Translations under genes and position numbers: made by a program | Notes under the pieces: generated by a model | What the model was told of the DNA's origin: nothing | The model's input: the letters and a program-made list of their open reading frames with translations, nothing else | Database searches by the model: none | Part shown: in pieces, positions 8,651 to 17,781 of the stretch | How the letters are laid out: each line of letters begins with the position of its first letter | Position numbering within the stretch: position 1 is the first letter of the stretch | Assembly (NCBI GenBank): GCA_013426805.1 | Contig: JACDZG010000001.1 | Span: 1 to 64,000, forward strand | Direction of reading: 5' to 3' | DNA length: 64,000 nt | DNA from: Chromatiaceae bacterium | GTDB lineage: Bacteria; Pseudomonadota; Gammaproteobacteria; Chromatiales; Chromatiaceae

Positions 8651-9709
8651 TCAGCGCAACTCCGGAAAGGCAGCGCGGGCAATCGCGATCGGGATCGCCA
8701 TCCCGAACCCCTGGTAGTTGGCATCGCCACCCTGGGTGAGCTTGGCGAAGTTGACGGCGATGACCTCGCCTGCCTCATTGACCAGTGGGCCGCCGCTGTT
8801 GCCGGGCAGCAACTGGACATCGGTCAGGATCTGCTCGGTTCCCAGTCGCGTCACGCGGCCGGAGGTCACGCTGTCGGAGACCCCCAGGGGATTGCCGATG
8901 GCATAGACGGCATCCCCCTGCCCCGGCATCCGCTGCACGGCGACCGGCAGTGCCGGCGTTCGATAGCCATCGAGTTTCAGAAGCGCCAGATCGTGGGGCT
9001 CGCTGACGCCGATCAGGCGGGCCGTGAGTTGCTCTCCATCCTTCAGTACGATGGTGAAGGTGCTTTGTACCATCGCACTGCTGTTCTTCACGCTCTTATC
9101 CAGCTTGGCCTTGTTCAGCATGCGCTGCCCTTCATCCACCTCGGCCGCCAGGTCGACGGTCGCCGATTTGAAGTACTCGACTTCACGCGCAAGCGCGTGC
9201 GACTGAGCGCTGCCGCTTTGACCCTGCCGCTTGAGTTCGGCAAGCTGGGCCGCGGCACCGTCCGCACGCTTACGGCGCGCCGCGAGTTCCGTTTCCATCG
9301 ACCGCAAGCGCCGCTCCATCTCATTGAACAACCGCTGCTCGTCATCGCCCGGCTCCATTGGCGGGCGCACCACATGCCGATTCGTCAGGATGTAGCCGTT
9401 CTCCCTGATGAAAAACCCGGCGCCCTCACCGGACTGCGCCTTGATCGCAACGGTCGCCAGCGTTGCCTGCTGCACCGGGGTGCCGCCGCCAAAGCGGGCG
9501 GCCAGCCGTTCCGCCAGGTCACGAGTCGCTGCAGGTTGATTGGCTCCCTCAGTCGACGGCTGCAACACCCGCGCCCCCGGCGGGGGACGATCGCTGAAAT
9601 GCCAGTTGCCCTCCGCATCCTGGTATTTGAACACCTCGCCCAGGGCGGGAGCGCAGACCAGCGCCAGCAAGAGCGGCACCAAGGAGAGGGCTAGACCGAT
9701 GCGATGCAT
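8651..9709 (-). CDS. secreted trypsin-like serine protease with DUF4124 and coiled-coil insert
   Basis: A 352-residue exported protease. From ATG 9709 a signal peptide (LALSLVPLLLALVCAPALG) is followed by a DUF4124 module (EVFKYQDAEGNWHFSDRPP), then a trypsin-like domain. His is in ILTNRHVV, Asp in PHDLALLKLDG and Ser in LLPGNSGGPLVNEAGE, so the triad is complete. Between His and Asp there is an unusual ~100-residue, highly charged insert predicted to be a coiled coil (FNEMERRLRSMETELAARR and onward). An upstream in-frame start at 9793 would add residues ahead of the signal peptide and is unlikely. Probable role: periplasmic protein quality control or processing. Confidence 0.85.
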   Translation of the reverse strand: MHRIGLALSLVPLLLALVCAPALGEVFKYQDAEGNWHFSDRPPPGARVLQPSTEGANQPAATRDLAERLAARFGGGTPVQQATLATVAIKAQSGEGAGFFIRENGYILTNRHVVRPPMEPGDDEQRLFNEMERRLRSMETELAARRKRADGAAAQLAELKRQGQSGSAQSHALAREVEYFKSATVDLAAEVDEGQRMLNKAKLDKSVKNSSAMVQSTFTIVLKDGEQLTARLIGVSEPHDLALLKLDGYRTPALPVAVQRMPGQGDAVYAIGNPLGVSDSVTSGRVTRLGTEQILTDVQLLPGNSGGPLVNEAGEVIAVNFAKLTQGGDANYQGFGMAIPIAIARAAFPELR

Positions 9710-9774
9710 GTGTCGTGAATTCCCGATCTGACGGTCAATAGTGGCAGCCGCGCGGCAGGTCGCGACCAGGCCGC

Positions 9775-10380
9775 TCAGAACCCCTCCGCCCAAACCACGG
9801 ACAGATCCAGCCGGAAACCCGGCAGAACGGTCTCATCGGTCAGGGTGCCAGGATCGTCCAGGCACAATTCAGCCCCTTGCTCCGGAAAAGTATAAACCTG
9901 CCGCGTTGGCGGCAGGATCAGCCAGCCGAGCCGCACGCCATTCGCCCGGTATTCGCGCATTTTAGCAATCAGTTCGGTCCGGTGGTCGCTCACCGATGCC
10001 AATTCAATAACGAAGTCCGGAGCCAGAGGCAGAAACTGCTTTTTCTCCTTGTCACTCAGCCGCGCTAATCGCTCGCGCAGTACCCAGGAGCAATCAGGTG
10101 AAAGTACGGCACCGTTCGGCAGCACAAAACCGGTCGACGAATCGAACACGACACCGCGACCGTTCTGTCTGGCCCAGAGACCCAGATCAATGATCAGATC
10201 CGAGTTGCGTTTCCCCGTGATCCCTCCAGTTGGCGGCATGATGCGAATATCCCCCCTGGCACTGCGCTCGATCCGGTACTCCCGATTGGCCTGACAGATG
10301 GCAAAGAACAGCGCGTCATCCAATCTGACAGCGGGCGGGACGCGCAGGTCCACCCGCGGCAAATCCGGGGTAAAGCCCAT
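9775..10380 (-). CDS. Uma2 family (DUF820) putative restriction-type endonuclease
   Basis: A 201-residue second Uma2 family member. Marks: MPPTGGITGKRNSDLI near residues 48-63, the FDSSTGFVLPNGAVLSPD segment carrying the conserved Asp, DFVIELASVSDHRTELIAKM with the Glu and Lys of the PD-(D/E)xK site, and YRANGVRLGWLILPPTRQV. ATG 10380 (MGFTPDLPRV) is the best start; the longer frame to 10425 adds no recognisable sequence. It is more divergent from the 8040-8612 protein than a recent duplicate would be. Confidence 0.85.
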   Translation of the reverse strand: MGFTPDLPRVDLRVPPAVRLDDALFFAICQANREYRIERSARGDIRIMPPTGGITGKRNSDLIIDLGLWARQNGRGVVFDSSTGFVLPNGAVLSPDCSWVLRERLARLSDKEKKQFLPLAPDFVIELASVSDHRTELIAKMREYRANGVRLGWLILPPTRQVYTFPEQGAELCLDDPGTLTDETVLPGFRLDLSVVWAEGF

Positions 10381-10476
10381 AGTGATGCCCTCGCGGCAGC
10401 GTGGCGCCTGAACGGCGCGGTTCACAGGGAGTCTAGCACGGACGCTCGGACTGCCAAGACGGCCGGTGGCGATGCG

Positions 10477-12711
10477 TCATTGCCCATCGCGATGGCCCGC
10501 GACCGCATGCCGGACCGGACGGTCGTGAAGGTGCCGCCACGTCTGGTTGTTCATCCAGACATTGGTTCCAGCCGCTCCCTGACTCAGCAGCAAGTCGTCA
10601 GCGCCGTTGCCGTCCAGGTCAACAGTCAGCAGGAGCTCCGCGCTCATCGTGTCGACGCGGCTCCAGACCCCGTCATTCATCCACAACCAGAGGCCGTCGC
10701 CGCCCAGATCGAAGGCGAGGTCGAGCCGTCCATTGCCGTCAAAATCGCCGGCCGCCATGTGCTTCGGCGAGCCGGGGTGCAGACGCTCCCATCGCTGATC
10801 GCGGGAAATCCAGACGCCATCGGCGCCGCGATTCGCGACCAGATTGCCCAGACCATCGCCGTCGATATCGGCAATGAGCAGGCCCTCGGTCGCGGCCGAG
10901 TGCAGTTTGACCCACACGGTTCCGTTCAACTGATGCAGCAGCGCCCAGAGACCCGCCGGCCCCACATCGGCCACCAGGTCCGCCTGCTGATCGCCGTCGA
11001 GGTCGCCGAGCGCCAGGTTGGTCGGGGGCACGCCGCCCGGCGGCGCCGGGATGACTTCCCAGCCGGTATTGTGCTTGCGCACCGCAAGACCACCCGCGCC
11101 GAAGTCGGCAAGCACCTCGGCGCGTCCATCGCCGTCAAGATCGCCACTCAGCAGTTGGCGGGCCGCGCGTGGTTCGAATGCGTCCCCGGCACCCTGGTTC
11201 AGCCAGCGCTGCAACCCCGCTGGACCGCGGTTGACGACCAAATCCGCAACCGCGTCGCCATCGAGGTCCCCGAGTACCAGGCCGTCCGACGCAGTCTCGG
11301 ACAATTGGCTCCATTGGGTGTCGTTGAGCCACTGCCAGAGGCCCGCGGAGCCGAAATCCAGCACCAGATCCGCCCGCCGCGCGGCGGCGGACATCAGGGT
11401 CGCAGCAGGCCGCGGCGGCGTTTCAGCCGCGGGGACCGGCGCCACCTCCGCCCCCACCGGCGGCGGGGCCAGTGTCGCCGTCAGCGTATAACTGAAACGG
11501 GTGCCTGCCGCCGCGGTGAACGTCGGCGGCAGGGCATCGCGGAAGGCCACGTAGGCCACCACGTTATCCTCGCCTTCATAGGTCGTGCCATGGGTATAGA
11601 GATTGATCGAAAAGGGTTGATCGGACTGGAGTTCGTCGACCCAGAAGCTGGCGCGCCGCGGATACCCCGCAATCGCGTAGGCGCCATAGTGCGCGGGCGC
11701 GCGATCACGTTGCATCAACCCGAAACAGGGTGCGGCATCGAAGCGGCGAAACTGGTCCGGCAGTTCGTGGTGCGCCGGTACCAGGCCCTCGATACCGACG
11801 GCGCCCTGACCGCACACCAGGAACTGATCCGCGTCATGGGCTTCATCCGCCGGATCGGCGGGAGTCGCCGCCTCGCCCTTCCAGAACATGCTGCTGATGG
11901 CCAGCGGGCTCACCCGGGCCGCGGGAGCAACCGCGGCGCCCGGGCGCGGATAGAACTTGAGACTCACCTGCATCCGGCTGGCTAAGCCGGGGGTCACCAG
12001 CGCCTGGACGCAGCCGGTGAACGGAGCGCTCTCGATCACGCCGAACAAGGCCAGGCGGGCATCCGGCAGGGCCCTGACATAGATCCGGGTGAGGCGCGGC
12101 TTGACCTCCGCGCCCCCGACAGCGAAGGCCGCCAGACGCAGACTCGAACCAAAGACCGACGTGAGCCCGCTCAGCCGGCCGTAGGCATTACCCCCGAGAT
12201 ACATGACCTGCGGCCACCGTTTGGACTCCGCCAGCCGCCGCCCGATTTCCAGGGCCGTCAGCACCCCGGCGGCCGACGGCACCGGCGTCGGCAGCGGCGG
12301 CGCGATCACCGGTGAGGAATAATCGAAATCGTCCGCACGGTACGGCCGACTGCGATAGGCGGCACCCACCGCTGGTGTGTACCACAGATCCAGCGGGAAC
12401 CGCTCGACACCGCCCCGCGGACGTGACCGCACCCAGAGAGTGCTGTCGTCGAACAGCGGCTGCCGCGCGGTGATCTTCAGATACTCTTCATACACCAACC
12501 CCAGGCCCCCCTTGTTCCCGTCGCCCGGTGCGTCGAAGGCCGGCAGATCGACCGAGACGGGCGTCTGATAGGCCCCTTGCGCCAACGCGAAGGCGCTGCG
12601 GCAGACCGCGGCGAAATCATCGTCCAATGCCGCCTCCGGCGCGGCGTGCGGGACCCGGGCGAACAACGCAAGACCGCAGACCAGCCAGACGGCGCTATGA
12701 CCAGGGGACAT
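10477..12711 (-). CDS. OpgG/MdoG-like periplasmic glucan protein fused to FG-GAP-like repeats
   Basis: A 744-residue exported protein with a signal peptide (VWLVCGLALFARVPHA). Residues ~30-410 resemble OpgG/MdoG, the periplasmic glucan biosynthesis protein: LGLVYEEYLKI, YGRLSGLTSVFG, SPLAISSMFWKGE, EAHDADQFLVCGQG, CFGLMQRDRAPAHYGAY, SFWVDELQSDQPFSINLY and EDNVVAYV all have counterparts in the family. From about residue 440 to the end there are six FG-GAP/VCBS-type repeats with Ca-binding-like loops (DLDGDAVADLVV, DLDGDGRAEVLADFG, DFDGNGRLDLAFDLG and others), each followed by a Trp-rich strand. OpgG proteins normally end after the first part (~500 residues). No opgH partner is adjacent. OpgG homology is by-eye but spans many blocks. 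Confidence 0.75.
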   Translation of the reverse strand: MSPGHSAVWLVCGLALFARVPHAAPEAALDDDFAAVCRSAFALAQGAYQTPVSVDLPAFDAPGDGNKGGLGLVYEEYLKITARQPLFDDSTLWVRSRPRGGVERFPLDLWYTPAVGAAYRSRPYRADDFDYSSPVIAPPLPTPVPSAAGVLTALEIGRRLAESKRWPQVMYLGGNAYGRLSGLTSVFGSSLRLAAFAVGGAEVKPRLTRIYVRALPDARLALFGVIESAPFTGCVQALVTPGLASRMQVSLKFYPRPGAAVAPAARVSPLAISSMFWKGEAATPADPADEAHDADQFLVCGQGAVGIEGLVPAHHELPDQFRRFDAAPCFGLMQRDRAPAHYGAYAIAGYPRRASFWVDELQSDQPFSINLYTHGTTYEGEDNVVAYVAFRDALPPTFTAAAGTRFSYTLTATLAPPPVGAEVAPVPAAETPPRPAATLMSAAARRADLVLDFGSAGLWQWLNDTQWSQLSETASDGLVLGDLDGDAVADLVVNRGPAGLQRWLNQGAGDAFEPRAARQLLSGDLDGDGRAEVLADFGAGGLAVRKHNTGWEVIPAPPGGVPPTNLALGDLDGDQQADLVADVGPAGLWALLHQLNGTVWVKLHSAATEGLLIADIDGDGLGNLVANRGADGVWISRDQRWERLHPGSPKHMAAGDFDGNGRLDLAFDLGGDGLWLWMNDGVWSRVDTMSAELLLTVDLDGNGADDLLLSQGAAGTNVWMNNQTWRHLHDRPVRHAVAGHRDGQ

Positions 12712-12712
12712 C

Positions 12713-13609
12713 TCAACAACCTCCTAAACAACGCTCGATTGCCCCGACCAGCAGTTGCGGGTCGTGACGCAGTTGATCCGGCGTCGCCACGTCGGCGATC
12801 ACCACCCTGATCCCGTCCGGTTCAGGTACCGGCCGGGACGCGGGCCACAGCAGCGTATCGAACACCTGGACACCCAGGACCTCACGGGTCCAGCGCAGCA
12901 GTTGCACCGGATTGAGCAGACCCACCGGGCCGCACTCCGGGTGCAGGTTGCCGATCAGGACGCGCTTCGCCGGCGAGGCGGCAACAGCCGCCCGAAAGTC
13001 GGGCAACAACAGGGCGGGGAGAATGCTGGTCATGAAACTCCCCGGCCCGAACAGGATCAGATCCGCACCCAGTACCGCCTGCAACGCCTCCGGGGTGGCG
13101 GCGACCACGGGGTCGAGCCAGATCCCCGTCGGGACCTCGGTCATGGCGTCCAGGTGCAACTCACCGCGAACCGGCCGGCCGTCGGCATAGCGGGCCGCCA
13201 GATGGGACCCGGTCTCGCACATGGGGACGAGCCGCAACTCGACATCGAGCAATTCGCGGATCAAGTCGATGGCAAGCAACGGACGCGGCGAGAGCTGATC
13301 CAGGGCCAGCATGATGAGGTTGCCCAGGCTGTGTCCGGACAATTCACCGGCATCGACGAAGCGGTACTCCAGGAGCAGACTCCCCAGGGTCTGCTGATCC
13401 ACCACCTGATTGAGACAGTTGCGGATATCCCCCCAGGCGATCCCGCCCGCCTGTTCGCGAATCCACCCGGTGGAACCGCCGTTGTCGGTGGTGGCCACGA
13501 CACCGGTGAGCCGCGGCCCCAGGACGCTCAGGGCCCGCAGGGTTCGGCCCAATCCGGTCCCCCCGCCAATGGCCACCACGCCGCGCGTTGCCGCGAGCCG
13601 TGTCGTCAT
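12713..13609 (-). CDS. YvcK/CofD-like gluconeogenesis-factor family protein
   Basis: A 298-residue protein of the YvcK (GluM)/CofD-like family. It carries the nucleotide-binding GVVAIGGGTGLGRTLRAL near the N-terminus, TTDNGGSTGWIRE, PGDIRN-type WGDIRNCLNQ, SGHSLGNLIMLAL and DLILFGPGSFMTSILPALLL. YvcK proteins bind UDP-sugars and affect carbon metabolism and cell shape; CofD enzymes transfer lactyl-phosphate groups in F420 synthesis. The length and the NGGSTG motif favour YvcK. It starts four bases inside the end of the upstream hydroxylase gene and ends just one base before the OpgG-like gene begins. Confidence 0.85.
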   Translation of the reverse strand: MTTRLAATRGVVAIGGGTGLGRTLRALSVLGPRLTGVVATTDNGGSTGWIREQAGGIAWGDIRNCLNQVVDQQTLGSLLLEYRFVDAGELSGHSLGNLIMLALDQLSPRPLLAIDLIRELLDVELRLVPMCETGSHLAARYADGRPVRGELHLDAMTEVPTGIWLDPVVAATPEALQAVLGADLILFGPGSFMTSILPALLLPDFRAAVAASPAKRVLIGNLHPECGPVGLLNPVQLLRWTREVLGVQVFDTLLWPASRPVPEPDGIRVVIADVATPDQLRHDPQLLVGAIERCLGGC

Positions 13610-14280
13610 ACGTCACCCCACATGCGCAACAGGTTGGCATAGGAGCGGTCCACGTAACCGGTGGTTGCCGTTCCGGGAGCCGCGCGCAGCAGATCCTCCC
13701 GCGCCAGATTGAGTTCGTAGAGCAGTTCGCGGCGCGCCGGGTCGCGCACATAGCTCTGCACCCAAGTCAGGGCCACCAGCCGCTCACCGCGGGTGACTTC
13801 CGCCACCCGGTGCAGGCTGGACGACGGATAGACGACCGCATCGCCCGCGGGGAGCTTGACCTGACGGTCACCGAAGGAGGTGCGGATCACCAGTTCACCG
13901 CCGTCGTAGGCATCCGGCGGGTTGAGGAAGCAGGTCAGCGAGACATCGGTGCGAAACCGCGGCCCCTGGGTGCCCATGATCGCATCATCTACGTGGTCAC
14001 CGTAGCGCATCCCCGACGTATAGCGGGCGAAGATCGGATCGGCGACCCGATGGGGCAGGCAGGCAAAGCGGAAGGTCTCATGGTGGCCGAGGCTGGCCAT
14101 GAGAATGCGGATCAGGCGCTGCATCCGCTGCGGTTCGGGACGCAGCTCCAGATTGTGCTTGACCCGACCGGCGGCAAACCCGGCGGTGAGCCGGCCGTCG
14201 ACGAACTCGGCGCCTTCCAGCGTGGCGTGGATCTGGGCGAGCTGGGCCGCATTCAGCAGCCCGGGGATGGTCAGGAGCAT
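13606..14280 (-). CDS. PKHD-type Fe(II)/2-oxoglutarate hydroxylase (PiuC/YbiX family)
   Basis: A 224-residue PKHD-type dioxygenase, about the family length (~225). Iron ligands are His and Asp in GMRYGDHVDDAIMG and the distal His in YPSSSLHRVAEV; the 2-oxoglutarate-binding Arg is in RGERLVALTWVQS. The C-terminal half reads PARRELLYELNLARE, also typical. Family members are often linked to siderophore receptors and iron limitation; no receptor is adjacent here. The stop overlaps the YvcK-like gene start (ATGA), so the two are translationally coupled. Confidence 0.92.
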   Translation of the reverse strand: MLLTIPGLLNAAQLAQIHATLEGAEFVDGRLTAGFAAGRVKHNLELRPEPQRMQRLIRILMASLGHHETFRFACLPHRVADPIFARYTSGMRYGDHVDDAIMGTQGPRFRTDVSLTCFLNPPDAYDGGELVIRTSFGDRQVKLPAGDAVVYPSSSLHRVAEVTRGERLVALTWVQSYVRDPARRELLYELNLAREDLLRAAPGTATTGYVDRSYANLLRMWGDV

Positions 14281-14393
14281 AAGTCAGGTCCCGCTGAGCG
14301 ATGAGCCGCAAGTGAACGCCGACGCAATGCGAGGTATCGCGACCGCATCGGCGGTAGAATCGACGCCAAGCCAACTACCCGCGCAGTGACCGG

Positions 14394-14987
14394 ATGATTC
14401 TCAAGGCCATCATCGACGATCAAGTCTACGAACTCAACGTGCCCGATGCGCTGCTCGCCGCGGCGGGACCCTTTTTCGCGCAACTGGACCGCGACATGGA
14501 CCAAGGCCGGCAGATGAGCCGGGAGTGGGTCGGCGCACCCGATCGCGTGCAGCGGTGCCAGATCGTTGCGGACAAGCTCCTGACCGCGCTGGAGCAGGAA
14601 AACGACAAACTCGGCCGGCTCATGGCCGGGTACATCCTCTCCCGCCTGCCCGGGGTGGAGTCGGTCGAATTGGACATCCATGGCGAGATCCAGAACAACC
14701 GCTTCAACCTGGCCGACCACCAGCCGGCGGCCGCGGCGCCGACCCCGGTCCGGACGGCGAGCGCTCCGCGCGGCGGCCTGAGCAAGCTCGCGGCCATGGA
14801 GCAGGCCGGCAATGATGTCACCAAGGTCTTCAAGGTCGGCAAGGGCTGGCGCTTCTCCGTCTTCGACCACGACAGCCAGACCTGGCAGGACGCCCCGCTC
14901 GCCGCCAGCGAGGCCGAGGCCGCCAGGCTGCGTCAAGAGGCATTCAAGACGCGCTACGAGGCGCTGCAACGCGGACGCGGGGACTAA
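14394..14987 (+). CDS. conserved-looking hypothetical protein
   Basis: A 197-residue soluble protein I cannot place in a family. The N-terminal ~110 residues are helical (LLAAAGPFFAQLDRDMDQGR, LSRLPGVESVELDIHGEIQ). A Pro/Ala linker follows at residues ~110-125. The last ~70 residues include DVTKVFKVGKGWRFSVFDH, a strand-rich patch. It lies four bases before the transporter gene and diverges from the hydroxylase gene at 14280, so the 113-base gap between them probably holds promoters for both directions. Confidence 0.7.
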   Translation: MILKAIIDDQVYELNVPDALLAAAGPFFAQLDRDMDQGRQMSREWVGAPDRVQRCQIVADKLLTALEQENDKLGRLMAGYILSRLPGVESVELDIHGEIQNNRFNLADHQPAAAAPTPVRTASAPRGGLSKLAAMEQAGNDVTKVFKVGKGWRFSVFDHDSQTWQDAPLAASEAEAARLRQEAFKTRYEALQRGRGD

Positions 14988-14991
14988 CACC

Positions 14992-16779
14992 ATGGATGCA
15001 GCACTGCAATTGGGCTGGCAAGGCTGGTTCAGCCTCGGGTTGGTCGCCTGCTGTTTCGCACTCTTCGTCGGCACCCGTGCGGCACCGGACCTGGTGACCG
15101 CGGGTGCCTTGACCCTGCTGTTGGTGACCGGCATCCTCACCACCGGCGAGGCCCTGTCCGGCTTCTCCAACGAGGGGATGCTGACCGTCGGCGTGCTCTA
15201 TGTGGTGGTCGCCGGACTCACCGAGACCGGCGCGGTGAACTGGGTCGGGCAGGGACTGCTCGGTCGCCCCCGGGGCGAGACGCACGCGCGGCTGCGGGTC
15301 ATGCTGCCGGTTGCGTTCCTGAGTCCTTTTCTCAACAACACCCCGGTGGTCGCCATCTTCATCCCCGCGGTGCAGGACTGGGCCAAACGGCACCACCTGG
15401 AACTCTCGCGGCTCCTGATTCCGCTCTCCTACGCCACCATCGCCGGCGGTCTGTGCACGCTCATCGGCACCAGCACCAACCTGGTGGTGAACTCACTCTA
15501 CGCAAAACGCGTGGGCGGTGAGGGGTTGCACTTGTTCGACCCGGCCTGGATCGGCGTGCCGGTCACGATCGCCGTGCTCGTCTATCTGCTCACCGCGGGA
15601 CACTGGCTGCTGCCGCGCCGTAAACCTGCCGCCGCTCGCTATGAGGACGTGCGTCAATACACGGTAGAGATGCTGGTGGAGCCCGGCAGCACGTTGGTCG
15701 GCAAGAGCGTCGAGGCGGCCGGACTGCGCCAACTGCCGGGGCTCTTCCTGATCGAGATCGAGCGCGAGGATTTGGTCCTGCCGGCGGTCTCGGCCGATGA
15801 GATCCTCCACGCCCATGACCGGCTGGTGTTTGCCGGCATCGTCGACTCGGTGATGGATTTGCAGCGCACCCGCGGCCTGATCCCGGCGACGGATCAGGTC
15901 TTCAAGCTCGATACCCCGCGCCCCGGACGCAGTTTCGTGGAGGCCGTGCTCTCGGATAAGTGTCCACTGGTCGGGCACACGGTGCGCGCGGGGCGTTTCC
16001 GCAACCGCTATGACGCGGTGATCATCGCCCTGGCCCGCAACGGTGCGCGGATCGACCGCAAGATCGGCGACATCGAACTGGCCGCCGGCGACACGCTGTT
16101 GCTGGAGACCCGGCCCGATTTCGTTGAGCAGCAAAAAAACTCCCGTGACTTCCTGCTGGTCAGCCGCATCGGCGATTCACACCCCGTCGACCATCGGCGT
16201 GCACCACTGGCGATCGGCATCGCCGTGGGGATGGTGGTGATGGCCACCATTGGCTGGTTCAGCATGCTGGAGTCGGCGCTGCTCGCCGCCGGACTCATGA
16301 TCATCACCGGCTGCGTCGACGGCCGCGTGGCCCGGCGTGCCCCGGACTGGCAGGTGCTGATCGTCATCGCCACCTCCTTCGGGATGGGCGCCGCCCTGGA
16401 GAAAACCGGTGCCGCCGACCTGGTGGCCGGCGGCCTGGTCGGGCTCGCCGGCGCCGATCCCTGGACCACGCTGGCCCTGGTCTATGTGGCGACCTCGCTG
16501 CTAACCTCCTTCGCGACCAACAACGTGGCCGCCGTTCTCATGTTCCCCATCGCCATGCAAACCGCGATTGGCATGGGCGTCTCACCCCTACCCTTTATCA
16601 TGACCATCATGGTCGCCGCCTCGGCCGATTTCGCCACCCCGATCGGCTATCAGACCAACCTCATGGTCTTCAACGTCGGCGGCTACCGCTTCCTGGACTT
16701 CACCCGGGTCGGTGCACCGCTGACCCTGCTGGTGGGCACGGTGACGGTGCTGCTGGTGCCATTGGTCTGGAAGTTCTGA
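14992..16779 (+). CDS. SLC13/DASS family permease with two RCK_C (TrkA-C) domains
   Basis: A 595-residue inner-membrane anion/Na+ symporter-like protein. About six N-terminal helices include the FLNNTPVVAIFIPAV and IGTSTNLVVNSLY motifs of the SLC13/ArsB superfamily. Residues ~215-390 hold two cytosolic RCK_C domains (PGSTLVGKSVEAAGLRQLPG; PLVGHTVRAGRFRNRYDAV, then ELAAGDTLLLE). A second helix bundle follows, with LLTSFATNNVAAVLMFPIA and ADFATPIGYQTNLMV. This arrangement is common in bacterial putative sulfate or dicarboxylate transporters; sulfate would suit a sulfur oxidiser, but the substrate is not determined by the sequence. ATG 14992 follows the upstream stop by four bases. Confidence 0.92.
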   Translation: MDAALQLGWQGWFSLGLVACCFALFVGTRAAPDLVTAGALTLLLVTGILTTGEALSGFSNEGMLTVGVLYVVVAGLTETGAVNWVGQGLLGRPRGETHARLRVMLPVAFLSPFLNNTPVVAIFIPAVQDWAKRHHLELSRLLIPLSYATIAGGLCTLIGTSTNLVVNSLYAKRVGGEGLHLFDPAWIGVPVTIAVLVYLLTAGHWLLPRRKPAAARYEDVRQYTVEMLVEPGSTLVGKSVEAAGLRQLPGLFLIEIEREDLVLPAVSADEILHAHDRLVFAGIVDSVMDLQRTRGLIPATDQVFKLDTPRPGRSFVEAVLSDKCPLVGHTVRAGRFRNRYDAVIIALARNGARIDRKIGDIELAAGDTLLLETRPDFVEQQKNSRDFLLVSRIGDSHPVDHRRAPLAIGIAVGMVVMATIGWFSMLESALLAAGLMIITGCVDGRVARRAPDWQVLIVIATSFGMGAALEKTGAADLVAGGLVGLAGADPWTTLALVYVATSLLTSFATNNVAAVLMFPIAMQTAIGMGVSPLPFIMTIMVAASADFATPIGYQTNLMVFNVGGYRFLDFTRVGAPLTLLVGTVTVLLVPLVWKF

Positions 16780-16794
16780 GGTTGACGACACCGG

Positions 16795-17781
16795 CTAGGT
16801 GATGCCCGCCAAGCTGTCCGGCAGCCGCGGATCAAGCAGGATCGCCTCCTGTTCGAGCCACCGGCCGCGGCGCCGCAGCAGTGCAAGTAGTCCGGCACCC
16901 CGGTCGGACTCAGTTCCGGGCCAACCCTGTCCCGGTCCGAGCGGCAACGCGTGCGTGTCCAGATAGTCGCTCCACCAATCCGGCAGAAATAAGCGCGGAC
17001 GGCGCAGTTCGCCGCCGAGCGCCGCGAAGATCGCGAGCCCTTCGGGATCAAGATCGCCGAAATGCCACCAGGAGACCTCCGCCGGCAGCAGGCCGATCAG
17101 GTGCCGGGCGAGCCGACAGTTCCAACCCGGTTGATGGACCACCAGGGCCTGGGACGGCGCCGGCAGATCCAGGTAGGCACCCAGATTCTCGACCGTCATC
17201 ACCCATCGGGGAAGGGTACCGCACAGGGAGAGACCATCGCACAGGGCGCGCTGGGGGATAACCAACTCACCAAGCGGGCGTACCCAATCGTCGCAGTCAC
17301 GTACTTCCCCGTCGGCGAAGCGCAGCGCCAGCCCCCGATTCGGGCGCAGCCGCAGCAGGTCGTCATCGGTGAGCACCAGAGTCGGCGGCGGCAGCGCATC
17401 CGGTGTACCCGCCTTGGAATGAGCCCCGAAGCGGGCCATCCAGGTCTTGCGATGCAATCGCGGCGGAAGCGCGGCCAGGGGTACTCCGCACCGGCGCAAC
17501 TGACGCAGCCCGGCCGCGTCGCAGGGAAGGCCCGCGGCTGCCAAAGCGGCCAGATCGCGTTGCCAGTCGGGCCAGCCGTCGGCCAGTCGGACCGCCACGG
17601 CCGCCCGCTTGGCCGGACGAAGCAGAAACAAGTCCCGACGCGAACCCTGACCAACCCATCCGGCCTCGCGCAACCAGTCCACCAGAGTTCCATTGGCGGC
17701 ATTGCGCCGGATCTCGCCGAACTCGAGAAGTGTGACCAAGGTCCATTGCAGATCCGGGTCCTGCCAGCTGAGCGCGCTCAT
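16795..17781 (-). CDS. jetD: JetD/MksG-like Wadjet subunit (TopoVI-A/Toprim-like nuclease)
   Basis: A 328-residue protein with a C-terminal Toprim-like domain of the DUF2220/JetD type. Toprim marks are the Glu in MTVENLGAYLDL (E198) and the DxD in WWHFGDLDPEGLAIF (D243, D245). The N-terminal half has a helix-rich segment and FLLRPAKRA, in the place of the DUF3322-like part. In Wadjet (JetABCD/MksBEFG) this subunit cuts plasmid DNA that has been extruded by the condensin. It is shorter than many JetD proteins (~400). Its ATG overlaps the mukB stop (ATGA), so it is the last gene of the operon. The catalytic acidic residues seem intact. Confidence 0.82.
   Translation of the reverse strand: MSALSWQDPDLQWTLVTLLEFGEIRRNAANGTLVDWLREAGWVGQGSRRDLFLLRPAKRAAVAVRLADGWPDWQRDLAALAAAGLPCDAAGLRQLRRCGVPLAALPPRLHRKTWMARFGAHSKAGTPDALPPPTLVLTDDDLLRLRPNRGLALRFADGEVRDCDDWVRPLGELVIPQRALCDGLSLCGTLPRWVMTVENLGAYLDLPAPSQALVVHQPGWNCRLARHLIGLLPAEVSWWHFGDLDPEGLAIFAALGGELRRPRLFLPDWWSDYLDTHALPLGPGQGWPGTESDRGAGLLALLRRRGRWLEQEAILLDPRLPDSLAGIT

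Noticed and set aside
8597-9694. 365-codon plus-strand open frame
   Set aside because: Antisense of the DUF4124/trypsin protease with complete triad.
10480-11985. 501-codon plus-strand open frame
   Set aside because: Antisense of the OpgG-FG-GAP gene; no family resemblance and no proper start region.
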